From RZYP01 sp050256135 (GTDB lineage Bacteria; Bacillota; Negativicutes; Acidaminococcales; Acidaminococcaceae), in NCBI GenBank assembly GCA_050256135.1, contig JBFWIF010000062.1, positions 1-14,625 on the forward strand: 14,625 nucleotides of DNA, written 5' to 3'. The translations under genes were made by a program, and so were the position numbers. The notes under the pieces are model-generated. The model was not told the DNA's origin and ran no database searches. It worked only from the letters and a program-made list of their open reading frames with translations. Below, piece after piece: positions 1 to 6,995 of this stretch (positions are counted from its first letter, which is position 1; each line of letters starts with the position of its first letter).

Positions 1-270
1 CATAAGCCACTGGATAGTGATATAGAATGTTATCATTGGCTGAGGGGGAGTGGAGTGCCAGTACAACTCATTATGACTAAGTCAGATAAAGTATCAAAAA
101 ACATGGCAGCTTCACAGAAAGCTTTATTTAAGCGTGAACTGGGTTTGGATGATGAGCGTATAATGACTTATACCTCCAGTCAACATACTGCAAGAGGGGA
201 ACTCATAGCTAGGATCATGGAGTATTTGCCACCGTTTGATGGAGAGGAACAGAAAGAAGAACTAGGATGA
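1..270 (+). CDS. engB: Ribosome biogenesis GTPase EngB (YihA/YsxC), C-terminal part
   Basis: The reading frame is open from the first base, so the 5' part lies outside the window; about 89 C-terminal residues are visible of a protein usually near 195-200 aa. EngB is a TRAFAC-class GTPase that assists late assembly of the 50S ribosomal subunit in the cytoplasm. Visible support: the G4 guanine-specificity motif TKSDK preceded by a hydrophobic strand (VPVQLIM), the G5-like TSSQ further on, and the family's usual order, with an HxPxxxD-type segment and a short 'WL' helix before the G4 strand. The frame ends in TGA that overlaps the ATG of the next gene by 4 bases (ATGA), suggesting translational coupling. 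An internal ATG-start reading of 71 aa would lack most of the GTPase fold and is not a separate gene. The family call rests on motifs and order alone because G1-G3 are missing. Confidence 0.85.
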   Translation, partial: HKPLDSDIECYHWLRGSGVPVQLIMTKSDKVSKNMAASQKALFKRELGLDDERIMTYTSSQHTARGELIARIMEYLPPFDGEEQKEELG

Positions 271-1310
271 TTTTTCAAGTAGTGATTTTTGGATTGTCTG
301 CAATAGTTGGTAGTCTATTTAATCTGGCTGGTATGCCCATACCATGGCTTTTGGGTGGTTTGGCGGTTGGCTTGGCTGCTAAGACTAAATTTGCGGAAAA
401 TGCTGTCTGGCCAAGGGTTTATCGTAGTGCTGGTCTGATAGTTATCGGTTATAGTATCGGCCGATATCTTACTATTTCCGCTTTGCATGAAATGCCGGGG
501 CAGATTGCCGGTATGGTAGGTGCTACCATTTCTGCTGTTTTGGTAGCGCTGCTTATTGCTTTTTGGACAGCAAAAAAAGAGAATATTGATTTGCAAAGCT
601 GCATTATGGGAATCATGCCTGGCGGGTTTACGCAAATGGCGATAATGTGTGATGAAGATGACAGAGCGGATAAAAATATAGTTATTCTTATGCAGAGTTT
701 GCGCTTGATGTCTGTCATTATAGCGGTTCCTTTTTTAGTTATGCATTTTTTAGATGCGAGAATAGTTAGTACAGCAGCTTCTTTGGCTGTAAATGATGGC
801 CTATCTTATTGGTATATACTGCCTATAGCAGCTATTGGCGGTATTGTTGCTGACAGATTGAAGATTTCAACTCCTTACTTGCTGGCACCTATTATCATTG
901 CTATGGTGTTTTCTTTGCAATTAGGCAATCTCAATACAATTGATCCACTTTTGATGATGGCTGCACAGATAAGTATTGGTCTTAATATGGGTATGGGATT
1001 AGACCCGAAGGAATTGTGTGAACTTAAGCGTATTTTGCCCTATACTTTTGCAGGGATTATTGTGATGTTGATGGTTAGCATTGGAGTTGCTCTTCTTTTA
1101 TCTGCACACTATGGGTATAGTCTGGTTACTGCTTTTTTGGCAATGGCACCGGGTGGTTTGGGAGAAATGTGTTTAGTGGGGTTGAGCCTTAATGAAAGTG
1201 TTTCCGTTATTCTTATTTATCAATTGTTCCGCTTTCTATTTTTAAATATCGCTGTACCGATAGGGCTCAATTTATATTTTGGAAAAAGCACAGAAAAAGT
1301 ATTGGAATAG
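267..1310 (+). CDS. AbrB-family putative membrane transporter/regulator
   Basis: A 347-residue, very hydrophobic protein with about ten membrane segments, built as two similar halves as in the AbrB duplication family (also called the putative ammonia monooxygenase family, Pfam PF05145). Each half carries a Pro-Gly-Gly signature: MPGGFTQM at residues 117-124 followed by DRADKN and an LMQSLR stretch, and MAPGGLGEM at residues 293-301 followed by a QLFR stretch. The N-terminal MPIPWLLGGL is also typical. The substrate is unknown; the old name linking it to ammonia oxidation has no biochemical basis that I know of, and E. coli AbrB was named for a regulator phenotype. The start codon overlaps the engB stop by 4 bases, with only a weak purine stretch as ribosome binding site, so coupled translation is likely. 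No clear terminator follows; a new promoter begins 40 bases after the stop. Confidence 0.85.
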   Translation: MIFQVVIFGLSAIVGSLFNLAGMPIPWLLGGLAVGLAAKTKFAENAVWPRVYRSAGLIVIGYSIGRYLTISALHEMPGQIAGMVGATISAVLVALLIAFWTAKKENIDLQSCIMGIMPGGFTQMAIMCDEDDRADKNIVILMQSLRLMSVIIAVPFLVMHFLDARIVSTAASLAVNDGLSYWYILPIAAIGGIVADRLKISTPYLLAPIIIAMVFSLQLGNLNTIDPLLMMAAQISIGLNMGMGLDPKELCELKRILPYTFAGIIVMLMVSIGVALLLSAHYGYSLVTAFLAMAPGGLGEMCLVGLSLNESVSVILIYQLFRFLFLNIAVPIGLNLYFGKSTEKVLE

Positions 1311-1349
1311 CAGAATTGTTTTTGAAAATGAGAATATCTTTTTTGTAGC

Positions 1350-1378
1350 TTGACTTGTATTTTCTTAGGGGTTATAAT
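1350..1378 (+). promoter_or_regulatory. Sigma-A-type promoter of the cobalamin riboswitch transcript
   Basis: The -35 box TTGACT (1350-1355) and a perfect -10 box TATAAT (1373-1378) are separated by exactly 17 bases. Transcription would start near 1385, just before the aptamer's P1 stem. This is one of the best promoter matches in the window, which argues that the riboswitch is expressed and not a decayed relic. Confidence 0.85.
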
Positions 1379-1399
1379 GGGCACATAATTTAATATTGC

Positions 1400-1518
1400 A
1401 TGTAGGCGCTCTTAGGAGCTCAATTGGAAAGTCGGTTAAAACCCGACGCGGTCCCGCCGCTGTATTGGTAAGCAGGGTATTTTCGTTGCTTAACCAGAGC
1501 CAGAACAACTGCCTATAT
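1400..1518 (+). ncRNA. Cobalamin (B12) riboswitch aptamer, compact form
   Basis: The segment matches the cobalamin riboswitch core: an upstream hairpin GTCGG(N7)CCGAC at 1431-1446, the conserved CGGTCCCGCCGCTGTA at 1449-1464, a peripheral stem (GGTAAGCA with TGCTTAACC, one bulge), and the B12-box-like GAGCCAGAACAACTGCC ending at 1513. A closing stem P1 forms between ATGTAGGC (1400-1407) and GCCTATAT (1511-1518), 8 pairs including one G-U. At about 119 nt it is shorter than btuB-type aptamers and lacks some peripheral arms. Known members bind adenosyl- or other cobalamins and usually repress B12 transport or synthesis genes. Here no such gene follows: an intrinsic terminator lies 89 bases downstream and the next protein gene, a LytTR regulator, has its own promoter behind a second terminator. 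Confidence 0.88.
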
Positions 1519-1564
1519 GGGAATCACTGCTAGTACCTGCGAGAGACAGGGATGGGATGCCGGA

Positions 1565-1591
1565 ATTTTTCGCCAGAACTTGGAGAAAAAT
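1565..1591 (+). other. Hairpin between riboswitch aptamer and terminator
   Basis: An 11-position stem (1565-1575 with 1581-1591) with a single G-A mismatch and loop GAACT. It lies between the cobalamin aptamer and the terminator hairpin and could belong to an antiterminator or expression platform, or be a body element of a small RNA. Its function is not known; only the base pairing is seen. Confidence 0.5.
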
Positions 1592-1606
1592 ATTATAGCT
1601 TATAAG

Positions 1607-1635
1607 CCGTCTTTCGCAAGAAGGACGGTTTTTTT
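1607..1635 (+). terminator. Intrinsic terminator downstream of the cobalamin riboswitch
   Basis: A 9-bp stem (CCGTCTTTC at 1607-1615 with GAAGGACGG at 1620-1628, one G-U) capped by a GCAA tetraloop and followed at once by seven T (1629-1635). It is a textbook rho-independent terminator and the likely expression platform of the upstream riboswitch. Confidence 0.88.
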
Positions 1636-1644
1636 ATCTGCCAT

Positions 1645-1682
1645 TCTCAAATTTTCCTTTTCCTCCTTTTGGGTGTTTGAGA
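1645..1682 (+). other. Hairpin displaying an anti-Shine-Dalgarno-like pyrimidine loop
   Basis: TCTCAAA (1645-1651) can pair with TTTGAGA (1676-1682), exposing a 24-nt loop that is almost all pyrimidine and contains TCCTCC (1661-1666) followed by TTTT. That string resembles the 3' end of 16S rRNA and is complementary to AGGAGG ribosome binding sites. It is transcribed only if RNA polymerase reads through the 1607-1635 terminator. A competing short hairpin GGGTG/CACCC (1671-1675 with 1685-1689) is also possible. No open reading frame with a ribosome binding site is present here. Confidence 0.4.
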
Positions 1683-1731
1683 GTCACCCACTTTATGTTT
1701 ATGGTAATTGACTAAAAAACTAAATTAGCAG

Positions 1732-1772
1732 CAAAAAATAAGAGCGGTATGGACAACCGCTCTTATTTTTTG
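1732..1772. terminator. Strong bidirectional intrinsic terminator
   Basis: A perfect 17-bp stem (1732-1748 with 1756-1772) around loop ATGGACA, with a GC-rich centre and an A-run on the left and T-run on the right, so it can terminate transcription on either strand. It insulates the riboswitch unit from the two-component genes downstream. The gene-free stretch 1311-1926 therefore holds two promoters, one riboswitch, two terminators and two additional hairpins, but no supported protein gene. Confidence 0.88.
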
Positions 1773-1839
1773 TGCTAAATAAAAATATTATCATTAATTT
1801 TGCACGAGAAAAACAATAGTACTAGTATATGAAATAAAC

Positions 1840-1868
1840 TTTACATCCATTTATGGCCTCTATATAAT
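1840..1868 (+). promoter_or_regulatory. Sigma-A-type promoter for the LytTR/kinase pair
   Basis: TTTACA (1840-1845) and a perfect TATAAT (1863-1868) are spaced by 17 bases. The predicted start near 1875 gives a short leader of about 50 bases to the TTG start at 1927. I see no clear LytTR-type direct repeats in the upstream region, so autoregulation is not supported. Confidence 0.8.
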
Positions 1869-1926
1869 AAGAATAACGATAATATTTCAAATAATTATGA
1901 CTTCTGCGCAAGCTGAGGAGGATATT

Positions 1927-2661
1927 TTGGATAGAATTGTGATTTGTGACGACGAAATTGAAGATTTGCAGAAAGTGAAAGATTTAGTCGTATCCTGCTG
2001 TCAAAAAAATGCTATTAAGGCGGAGGTTATTTGTTTTACCAGAGGCGATGAGTGTCTGCGCTATTTGCGTGAAAAATCAGCCAGATTAGTCCTGCTTGAT
2101 ATTTATTTGCAGGATATTTCCGGGTGTGAAGTAGCTAGAATATTGCGCGGATTTGATGAAAAATGTGCTATTGCCTTTGTAACCAGCAGCCGTGAATACG
2201 CTTTAGATGGATTTGAAGTCGGTGCTTGTCATTATTTGGTTAAACCAGTTACCAAAGAACAAATAGAGCAAACTTTTATACGTGCCGGCCTTATTGATAC
2301 AAAGGAAAAGAAATATTTAACTATCAACAATAACCATGTAGGTATTAAGGTTGATTTGGATCTAATTGTATATGTTGAAGTTTATGACAAGCAAAGTATC
2401 ATCCATCTGCGTGATGGCAGGACATTAAAAACATACCAGACTCTTTCGGAATTAGCAAACGATTTATACAGTGATGCTTTTTTGAGAACCCATCGCAGCT
2501 ATTTGGTTAATATGAGATATATACATCTTTTACAAACAACAGAATTTGTTTTGACTACAGGTGAGAAAGTGCCTATACGTCAAGCTGGCCGCAAAGAAAT
2601 AAAAGAGACCTACATGGAATATCTATTCTCTTCCGTGAGGGGTGGGAGTAATGGAAATTAA
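1927..2661 (+). CDS. LytTR-family response regulator
   Basis: A cytoplasmic DNA-binding response regulator of 244 aa. The receiver domain (residues 1-115) has the acidic pair D8/D9, phosphoacceptor D58 in the strand LVLLD, T86 and K106 in YLVKP. The LytTR DNA-binding domain (about 140-240) shows the typical YLTI strand, DGRTLKTYQTL and FLRTHRSYLVN. The start chosen is TTG at 1927: GAGGAG lies 6 bases before it and the receiver fold begins there, whereas the in-frame ATG at 1897 has no ribosome binding site and would add ten residues ahead of the domain. The gene overlaps the following sensor kinase by 11 bases, so the two form an operon with an AgrA/AgrC-like layout. Targets are unknown; LytTR regulators often control surface or peptide-export functions. 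Confidence 0.92.
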   Translation: MDRIVICDDEIEDLQKVKDLVVSCCQKNAIKAEVICFTRGDECLRYLREKSARLVLLDIYLQDISGCEVARILRGFDEKCAIAFVTSSREYALDGFEVGACHYLVKPVTKEQIEQTFIRAGLIDTKEKKYLTINNNHVGIKVDLDLIVYVEVYDKQSIIHLRDGRTLKTYQTLSELANDLYSDAFLRTHRSYLVNMRYIHLLQTTEFVLTTGEKVPIRQAGRKEIKETYMEYLFSSVRGGSNGN

Positions 2662-3967
2662 TATTATTTATCCTATTATTTATATTATATTAGCAACAGT
2701 TCCTTTCAGTTTTTTACAGTATTATCCATTTCTAGCAAACCTAAGAGTTCCTAAAATAGTAATTGCTTCGATATATGGATTTTTACTGTTCAGCGAAATA
2801 CTATTATTTCATCAGTATCATTATGTAATTGTACCGGATTTGTTAATGTTCTTTTATATTCTGAATATTTTTCTTTCCCTTGTCGTGGTACGCAACAGTC
2901 TTTATAAGCAGCTTTTTGTTACTTTTGTGATGGTTATTTACCAATTATTGTTAGTTGGTGTTTCCATTGCTTGTGAACGTTGGACACAGCCTGAAAGCGG
3001 CTTACCGCCGTATCTTGTTGGGAATCTTTTGCTTATTTTGCAATTTGCTCTTTCCTATCAAATCTTCTTTAAATTCATGAGGGAAAAAATCAGTTCTTTC
3101 GTTCGATATGAAGATGATGCTATATGGAAGTGGATTTGGTTGGTGCCGACCTGTATTTTAGCCATTATCTTGGCAACTAAGCAGTTTATTATTGGTTCAG
3201 CTGTCAATCTCTACAGTATTCTTGTGCGGCTTTTTGCCGGTACAGGTGCGTTAGCCTGCTGCTTGATTTTGGTTGATTCCATTGAAGCAATTCGTGAAAA
3301 AGAACAGTTAAAGAACAATTTGAAATTAACTGAAAAGTTACAGAAGGTTCAGGCTAGCCATTATGAAGCGTTATATGAAAATATGACGGCGACTAGAAGA
3401 ATAAAACACGACTTAAGACACCAATTTTTTGTTTTGCAAAATCATTTGGAAAACGGGCGTGCCAAGGAAGCTTTGGCATATCTATATAAATATCAGGTGG
3501 ATTTAAGCAAGAAAGAGAGCACATCTTTGTGCGCAGTACCAATTCTTGATGCTTTATTAAAGAATTGGCAGGAAACGGCTGCGAATTCTGGCATCAAAAC
3601 AAATATGGTGCTTGAACTGCCGCCTAAGTTGCCAGTTGATGATTTTGATTTATGTGTTTTGCTGGGTAATTTGTTGGAAAATGTCAGCGAAGCATGTCAG
3701 TTTGTCCAACAAGATAAGCGGCAGGCAACACTTAAAATGAGGGTGATGGGCAACAGCATCGTTCTGACATTAGACAACTCATTTAATGGTAAATGCGTCT
3801 ATAGTGGTAATACGCTTCTTTCAAGTAAGCGTGATTATAGGGAACCAGGAATCGGTCTGGCAAGTGTGGAAGATATTACTAATAAATATCAAGGTGAGTT
3901 GCAAGTAAAACAAAAGGATAAAGTTTTCTGCGTTTCTGTTTTATTGAATGGGGTTGTGACTGAATAG
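2651..3967 (+). CDS. AgrC-like GHKL sensor histidine kinase
   Basis: A membrane sensor kinase of 438 aa, partner of the overlapping LytTR regulator. Residues 1 to about 205 are hydrophobic with six or seven probable membrane helices and no large extracellular domain, as in peptide-sensing HPK10-type kinases. A helical linker follows, then the phosphoacceptor motif KHDLRHQ with H253. The C-terminal ATPase has an N-box (N340, N344 in GNLLEN) and a G2 box GIGL (400-403); the G1 box is not obvious, which is common in this subfamily. The ATG at 2651 is preferred because AGGGG/GTGGG purines lie 6-10 bases before it; the in-frame GTG at 2642 would sit inside that binding site. No AgrD-like peptide or AgrB-like protease is found nearby, so the signal is unknown. 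Confidence 0.9.
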   Translation: MEINIIYPIIYIILATVPFSFLQYYPFLANLRVPKIVIASIYGFLLFSEILLFHQYHYVIVPDLLMFFYILNIFLSLVVVRNSLYKQLFVTFVMVIYQLLLVGVSIACERWTQPESGLPPYLVGNLLLILQFALSYQIFFKFMREKISSFVRYEDDAIWKWIWLVPTCILAIILATKQFIIGSAVNLYSILVRLFAGTGALACCLILVDSIEAIREKEQLKNNLKLTEKLQKVQASHYEALYENMTATRRIKHDLRHQFFVLQNHLENGRAKEALAYLYKYQVDLSKKESTSLCAVPILDALLKNWQETAANSGIKTNMVLELPPKLPVDDFDLCVLLGNLLENVSEACQFVQQDKRQATLKMRVMGNSIVLTLDNSFNGKCVYSGNTLLSSKRDYREPGIGLASVEDITNKYQGELQVKQKDKVFCVSVLLNGVVTE

Positions 3968-3982
3968 ATTTTCAGATGATAC

Positions 3983-4011
3983 TTGACAGCAGGTTGCAGC
4001 ATTGTTATTAT
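3983..4011 (+). promoter_or_regulatory. Sigma-A-type promoter for the valS leader
   Basis: A consensus -35 box TTGACA (3983-3988) lies 17 bases before TATTAT (4006-4011). Transcription would start near 4018, upstream of the T-box stem I. A nearby TATAAT (4020-4025) is too far from the -35 box to be its partner. Confidence 0.8.
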
Positions 4012-4029
4012 TGAGTGAGTATAATTTTA

Positions 4030-4273
4030 TATAAGATAAGCTATGAGCGGAAGTAGTAGAAGTACGGGTTCATCAGAGAGGAAATGCGAGGCTGAGACAT
4101 ATCCGAACAAGCGGCTTTGAAGTCGTCCGTGAGCTGATAGGCTGAATAAAGTAGGTCTGTCCGTTTCTGTGCGTTAAGCAGTTAGAGCAGTCCGGATTTT
4201 TTCGGGAATATGGGTGGTACCGCGGAAACTATTTTTTCGTCCTATGTCTTTGACATAGGACTTTTATTATTTT
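4030..4273 (+). ncRNA. Valine-specific T-box leader of valS
   Basis: T-box leaders bind the cognate uncharged tRNA and let transcription continue into an aminoacyl-tRNA synthetase gene. Seen here: a stem I base with GA/TGA kink-turn-like elements (AGCTATGAGCGGA near 4040 with TCCGTGAGCTGATAGGCT), AGTA loop-E strands, the AGAGAG motif near 4076, a specifier-loop GAA followed by GTC (valine, 4122-4124), and the T-box core GGGTGGTACCGCGG at 4212-4225. The terminator follows: a perfect 10-bp stem (4239-4248 with 4252-4261), loop TTT, then a T-rich tail. The antiterminator would form from the T-box core with the upstream strand. The GTC assignment fits the downstream valS gene. The intergenic stretch 3968-4287 is fully explained by the promoter, this leader and the ribosome binding site. 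Confidence 0.93.
4239..4273 (+). terminator. T-box-controlled terminator before valS
   Basis: GTCCTATGTC (4239-4248) pairs perfectly with GACATAGGAC (4252-4261) around a TTT loop, followed by a T-rich run. It forms when tRNA-Val is charged and stops transcription before valS. Confidence 0.88.
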
Positions 4274-4287
4274 AAGGAGGATTTGAA

Positions 4288-6942
4288 ATGTCAGAAGAAC
4301 ATAACATACCTAAAGTTTATGATCCTGCTAGTGTAGAAAAGAAATGGTATGAATATTGGGAGAAAAACGGTTATTTTCATGCTGAAGTTGAAAAAGATAA
4401 AGAACCTTTCAGCATCGTTATTCCACCACCAAACATTACCGGGCAGCTGCATATGGGGCATGCCTTGGATAATACTCTGCAGGATATTTTGATTCGTTGG
4501 CACAGAATGCTGGGCCACAATACATTATGGATGCCTGGCTATGATCACGCAGGTCTTGCTACCCAGATCAAAGTTGAAGAAGTGCTGAAAAAAGAAGAGG
4601 GCAAAACCCGTTATGATTTAGGCCGCGAAGAATTTTTGAAACGTGTCTGGGCTTGGAAAGAACAATACGGCGACCATATCATCAACCAACTGAAATGCCT
4701 CGGCGTTTCCTGCGATTGGGAGCGCAAGCGCTTTACCATGGATGAAGGCTGTTCGGAGGCAGTACGTGAAGTATTTGTATCCCTCTATGAGAAAGGCCTG
4801 ATTTACCAGGGAAGCAGGATTACCAACTGGTGCGTAAACTGTAATACAGCGTTGTCTGACATCGAAGTTGAACACGAGGATGAGGTCGGCCATTTGTGGC
4901 ATATCCGTTATCCTGTTGTAGAAGAAGAGGGTACCTATCTAACTATCGCTACAACCAGACCGGAAACAATGCTTGGTGATACTGCTGTCGCAGTTAATCC
5001 GGAGGATAAACGTTACGGACACCTTGTCGGCAAAACATTGCATTTGCCTTTGACTGACAGGATTATTCCTATTATTGCTGATTCTTATGTAGATCTCGAA
5101 TTTGGTACCGGTGCCGTTAAAATTACGCCGGCTCATGATCCTAACGACTTTGAAATGGGCATGCGCCATAATCTGGAAAGCATCGTGGTAATCGGCATGG
5201 ACGGACACATGACGGCCGAAGCCGGTAAATATGCGGGACAGGAACGCTATGAATGCCGTAAGAATCTGGTGCGTGAACTAGAAGATAAAGGTTTTCTAGT
5301 AAAAGTCGAGGAACACAATCATGCGGTAGGACACTGCCAACGCTGTCGTACTGTTGTGGAACCGCTGGTTTCCAAACAATGGTTTGTGAAGATGGCACCT
5401 CTTGTTCAAGCTGCTGTTGACTGCGTTGAAGATGGACGCACGCAGTTTGTACCTGAACGTTTCACCAAGACCTATACCGGCTGGATGGATAATATCCGCG
5501 ATTGGTGTATTTCCCGCCAAATCTGGTGGGGACATAGAATACCGGTCTGGTATTGTGATGACTGCGGCGAAGTTATAGCTTCCCGTACAGATATTACTGT
5601 CTGCCCTAAATGTGGCGGCAAAGTTCATCAGGATGAGGATGCGCTTGATACCTGGTTCAGCTCTGCTTTATGGCCGTTTTCGACCATGGGCTGGCCGAAG
5701 AAAACTGAGCTTTTGGAACAATTTTATCCGACAAGTGTGCTTGTAACAGGTTATGATATTATTTTCTTCTGGGTTGCTCGTATGTTGATTATGGGCATGG
5801 AATTCATGAAGGAGATTCCTTTTGAGAAGGTCTTCATTCATGGCTTGGTACGCGACAGCCAGGGAAGAAAAATGAGTAAGTCTCTTGGCAATGGCATCGA
5901 TCCGCTGGAAGTAATCGACAAATACGGCGCTGATACTTTGCGTTTCATGCTGATTACAGGCAATACACCTGGTAACGATATGCGTTTTTATTGGGAACGT
6001 GTTGAGGCAACCCGTAATTTTGCCAATAAGATCTGGAACGCTTCACGTTTTGCTCTGATGAACATGGAGGGCTATGATCCGGAGGCTAAATTAGCACCTT
6101 ATACTTTGGCTGACAAATGGATTTTGTCACGGCTTGCTCATACTGAAAAAGAGGTTACTGACTTACTCGGACGTTTCGAGCTGGGCGAAGCGGGCAGACT
6201 TGTTTATGAATTCATCTGGGGTGAATTTTGTGACTGGTATATCGAACTTGCCAAACCACGTCTTTACAACAAAGAAAATGCAGAAGAGAGGGCGACAGCT
6301 CAGCATGTAATCTGTGAAGTTCTGAGTTCCTCCATGAAGCTTCTGCATCCTTATATGCCTTTCATCACCGAAGAAATCTGGCAATGTCTGCCGCATGAAG
6401 GTGACAGCATCATGGTAGCTGTTTGGCCTAAGAGCGATGAGAATTTGTTTGATGCAGAAGGCGAAGCTGCTATGAATGCCATTATGGATGCTATCAAAGC
6501 TATTCGTAATATGCGTGCAGAAGTAAATGTTGCCCCTGGTAAAAAAGTTCCTGCTATCTTGCTTGTTGCTGACGAATTACAGCAAGTAGTTGCTGACAAT
6601 CAGTCTTATATTAAACTGATGGCAAGTGTCGACGAATTAAGCATACTACCGGCTGGTGGCGACAAACCGGAAAATGCCATGGCAGCTGTGACGAAGGGGA
6701 TTGAAGTTTATCTGCCGCTGAAAGGCTTGATAGATATTGAAAAAGAAACACAGCGCCTCAACAAAGAGCTTGATGGTATGACCAAGGAAATCGGTCGTAT
6801 TGAAGGCAAATTAAATAATGCAGGCTTCCTGGCGAAAGCGCCGGCGGAAGTTGTTGAAAAAGAAAAGACAAAGGCTCAGGAAATTGCTGGTAAGATGCAA
6901 GCTATCGGAGAGCGTCTGGCTTATTTGAAAAATCTGGAATAA
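4288..6942 (+). CDS. valS: Valyl-tRNA synthetase
   Basis: A cytoplasmic class I aminoacyl-tRNA synthetase of 884 aa that attaches valine to tRNA-Val and edits mischarged threonine. The HIGH signature appears as HMGH (55-58) in PPNITGQLHMGHAL; the CP1 editing domain shows TTRPET at 222-227; the KMSKS loop is at 528-532. Two pairs of Cys (CVNC and CQRC) and a zinc-ribbon-like CDDC (423-426)/CPKC (439-442) interrupt the catalytic region. An anticodon-binding domain follows, and the last ~70 residues are a charged, heptad-rich arm typical of ValRS and absent from IleRS. Length is normal. The ATG at 4288 has AAGGAGG seven bases upstream. Regulation is by the T-box leader in front; a terminator-like hairpin follows the stop. 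Confidence 0.98.
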   Translation: MSEEHNIPKVYDPASVEKKWYEYWEKNGYFHAEVEKDKEPFSIVIPPPNITGQLHMGHALDNTLQDILIRWHRMLGHNTLWMPGYDHAGLATQIKVEEVLKKEEGKTRYDLGREEFLKRVWAWKEQYGDHIINQLKCLGVSCDWERKRFTMDEGCSEAVREVFVSLYEKGLIYQGSRITNWCVNCNTALSDIEVEHEDEVGHLWHIRYPVVEEEGTYLTIATTRPETMLGDTAVAVNPEDKRYGHLVGKTLHLPLTDRIIPIIADSYVDLEFGTGAVKITPAHDPNDFEMGMRHNLESIVVIGMDGHMTAEAGKYAGQERYECRKNLVRELEDKGFLVKVEEHNHAVGHCQRCRTVVEPLVSKQWFVKMAPLVQAAVDCVEDGRTQFVPERFTKTYTGWMDNIRDWCISRQIWWGHRIPVWYCDDCGEVIASRTDITVCPKCGGKVHQDEDALDTWFSSALWPFSTMGWPKKTELLEQFYPTSVLVTGYDIIFFWVARMLIMGMEFMKEIPFEKVFIHGLVRDSQGRKMSKSLGNGIDPLEVIDKYGADTLRFMLITGNTPGNDMRFYWERVEATRNFANKIWNASRFALMNMEGYDPEAKLAPYTLADKWILSRLAHTEKEVTDLLGRFELGEAGRLVYEFIWGEFCDWYIELAKPRLYNKENAEERATAQHVICEVLSSSMKLLHPYMPFITEEIWQCLPHEGDSIMVAVWPKSDENLFDAEGEAAMNAIMDAIKAIRNMRAEVNVAPGKKVPAILLVADELQQVVADNQSYIKLMASVDELSILPAGGDKPENAMAAVTKGIEVYLPLKGLIDIEKETQRLNKELDGMTKEIGRIEGKLNNAGFLAKAPAEVVEKEKTKAQEIAGKMQAIGERLAYLKNLE

Positions 6943-6944
6943 AA

Positions 6945-6974
6945 AAAGTTGGCGCGTTAATTCGCGCCAACTTT
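6945..6974. terminator. Terminator-like perfect hairpin after valS
   Basis: AAAGTTGGCGCG (6945-6956) and CGCGCCAACTTT (6963-6974) form a perfect 12-bp stem around TTAATT, starting three bases after the valS stop codon. The GC-rich core is typical of an intrinsic terminator but the following T-run is only three bases, so termination may be partial and folC may be co-transcribed. The hairpin also ends nine bases before the folC ribosome binding site. Confidence 0.6.
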
Positions 6975-6995
6975 GCTAATTGTGGAGGAATAATC

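Noticed and set aside
1519..1606. ANTAR-protein binding hairpins as in Rli55/EutX
   Set aside because: CCTG(N7)CAGG and the 1565-1591 hairpin are present, but I do not see the paired hexaloops with A at position 1 and G at position 4, and no ANTAR regulator is encoded nearby.
1517..1711. 64-codon open frame within the riboswitch-terminator region
   Set aside because: Its ATG lies inside the aptamer's P1 stem, has no ribosome binding site, and the frame runs across the intrinsic terminator and the pyrimidine loop; composition and context fit non-coding RNA.
1897..1926. ATG start for the LytTR regulator
   Set aside because: No Shine-Dalgarno sequence precedes it, the GAGGAG site lies downstream of it, and the ten added residues precede the receiver fold; TTG at 1927 is better supported.
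4020..4025. TATAAT as the -10 box of the valS promoter
   Set aside because: It lies 31 bases from the TTGACA box; TATTAT at 4006-4011 has the correct 17-base spacing.
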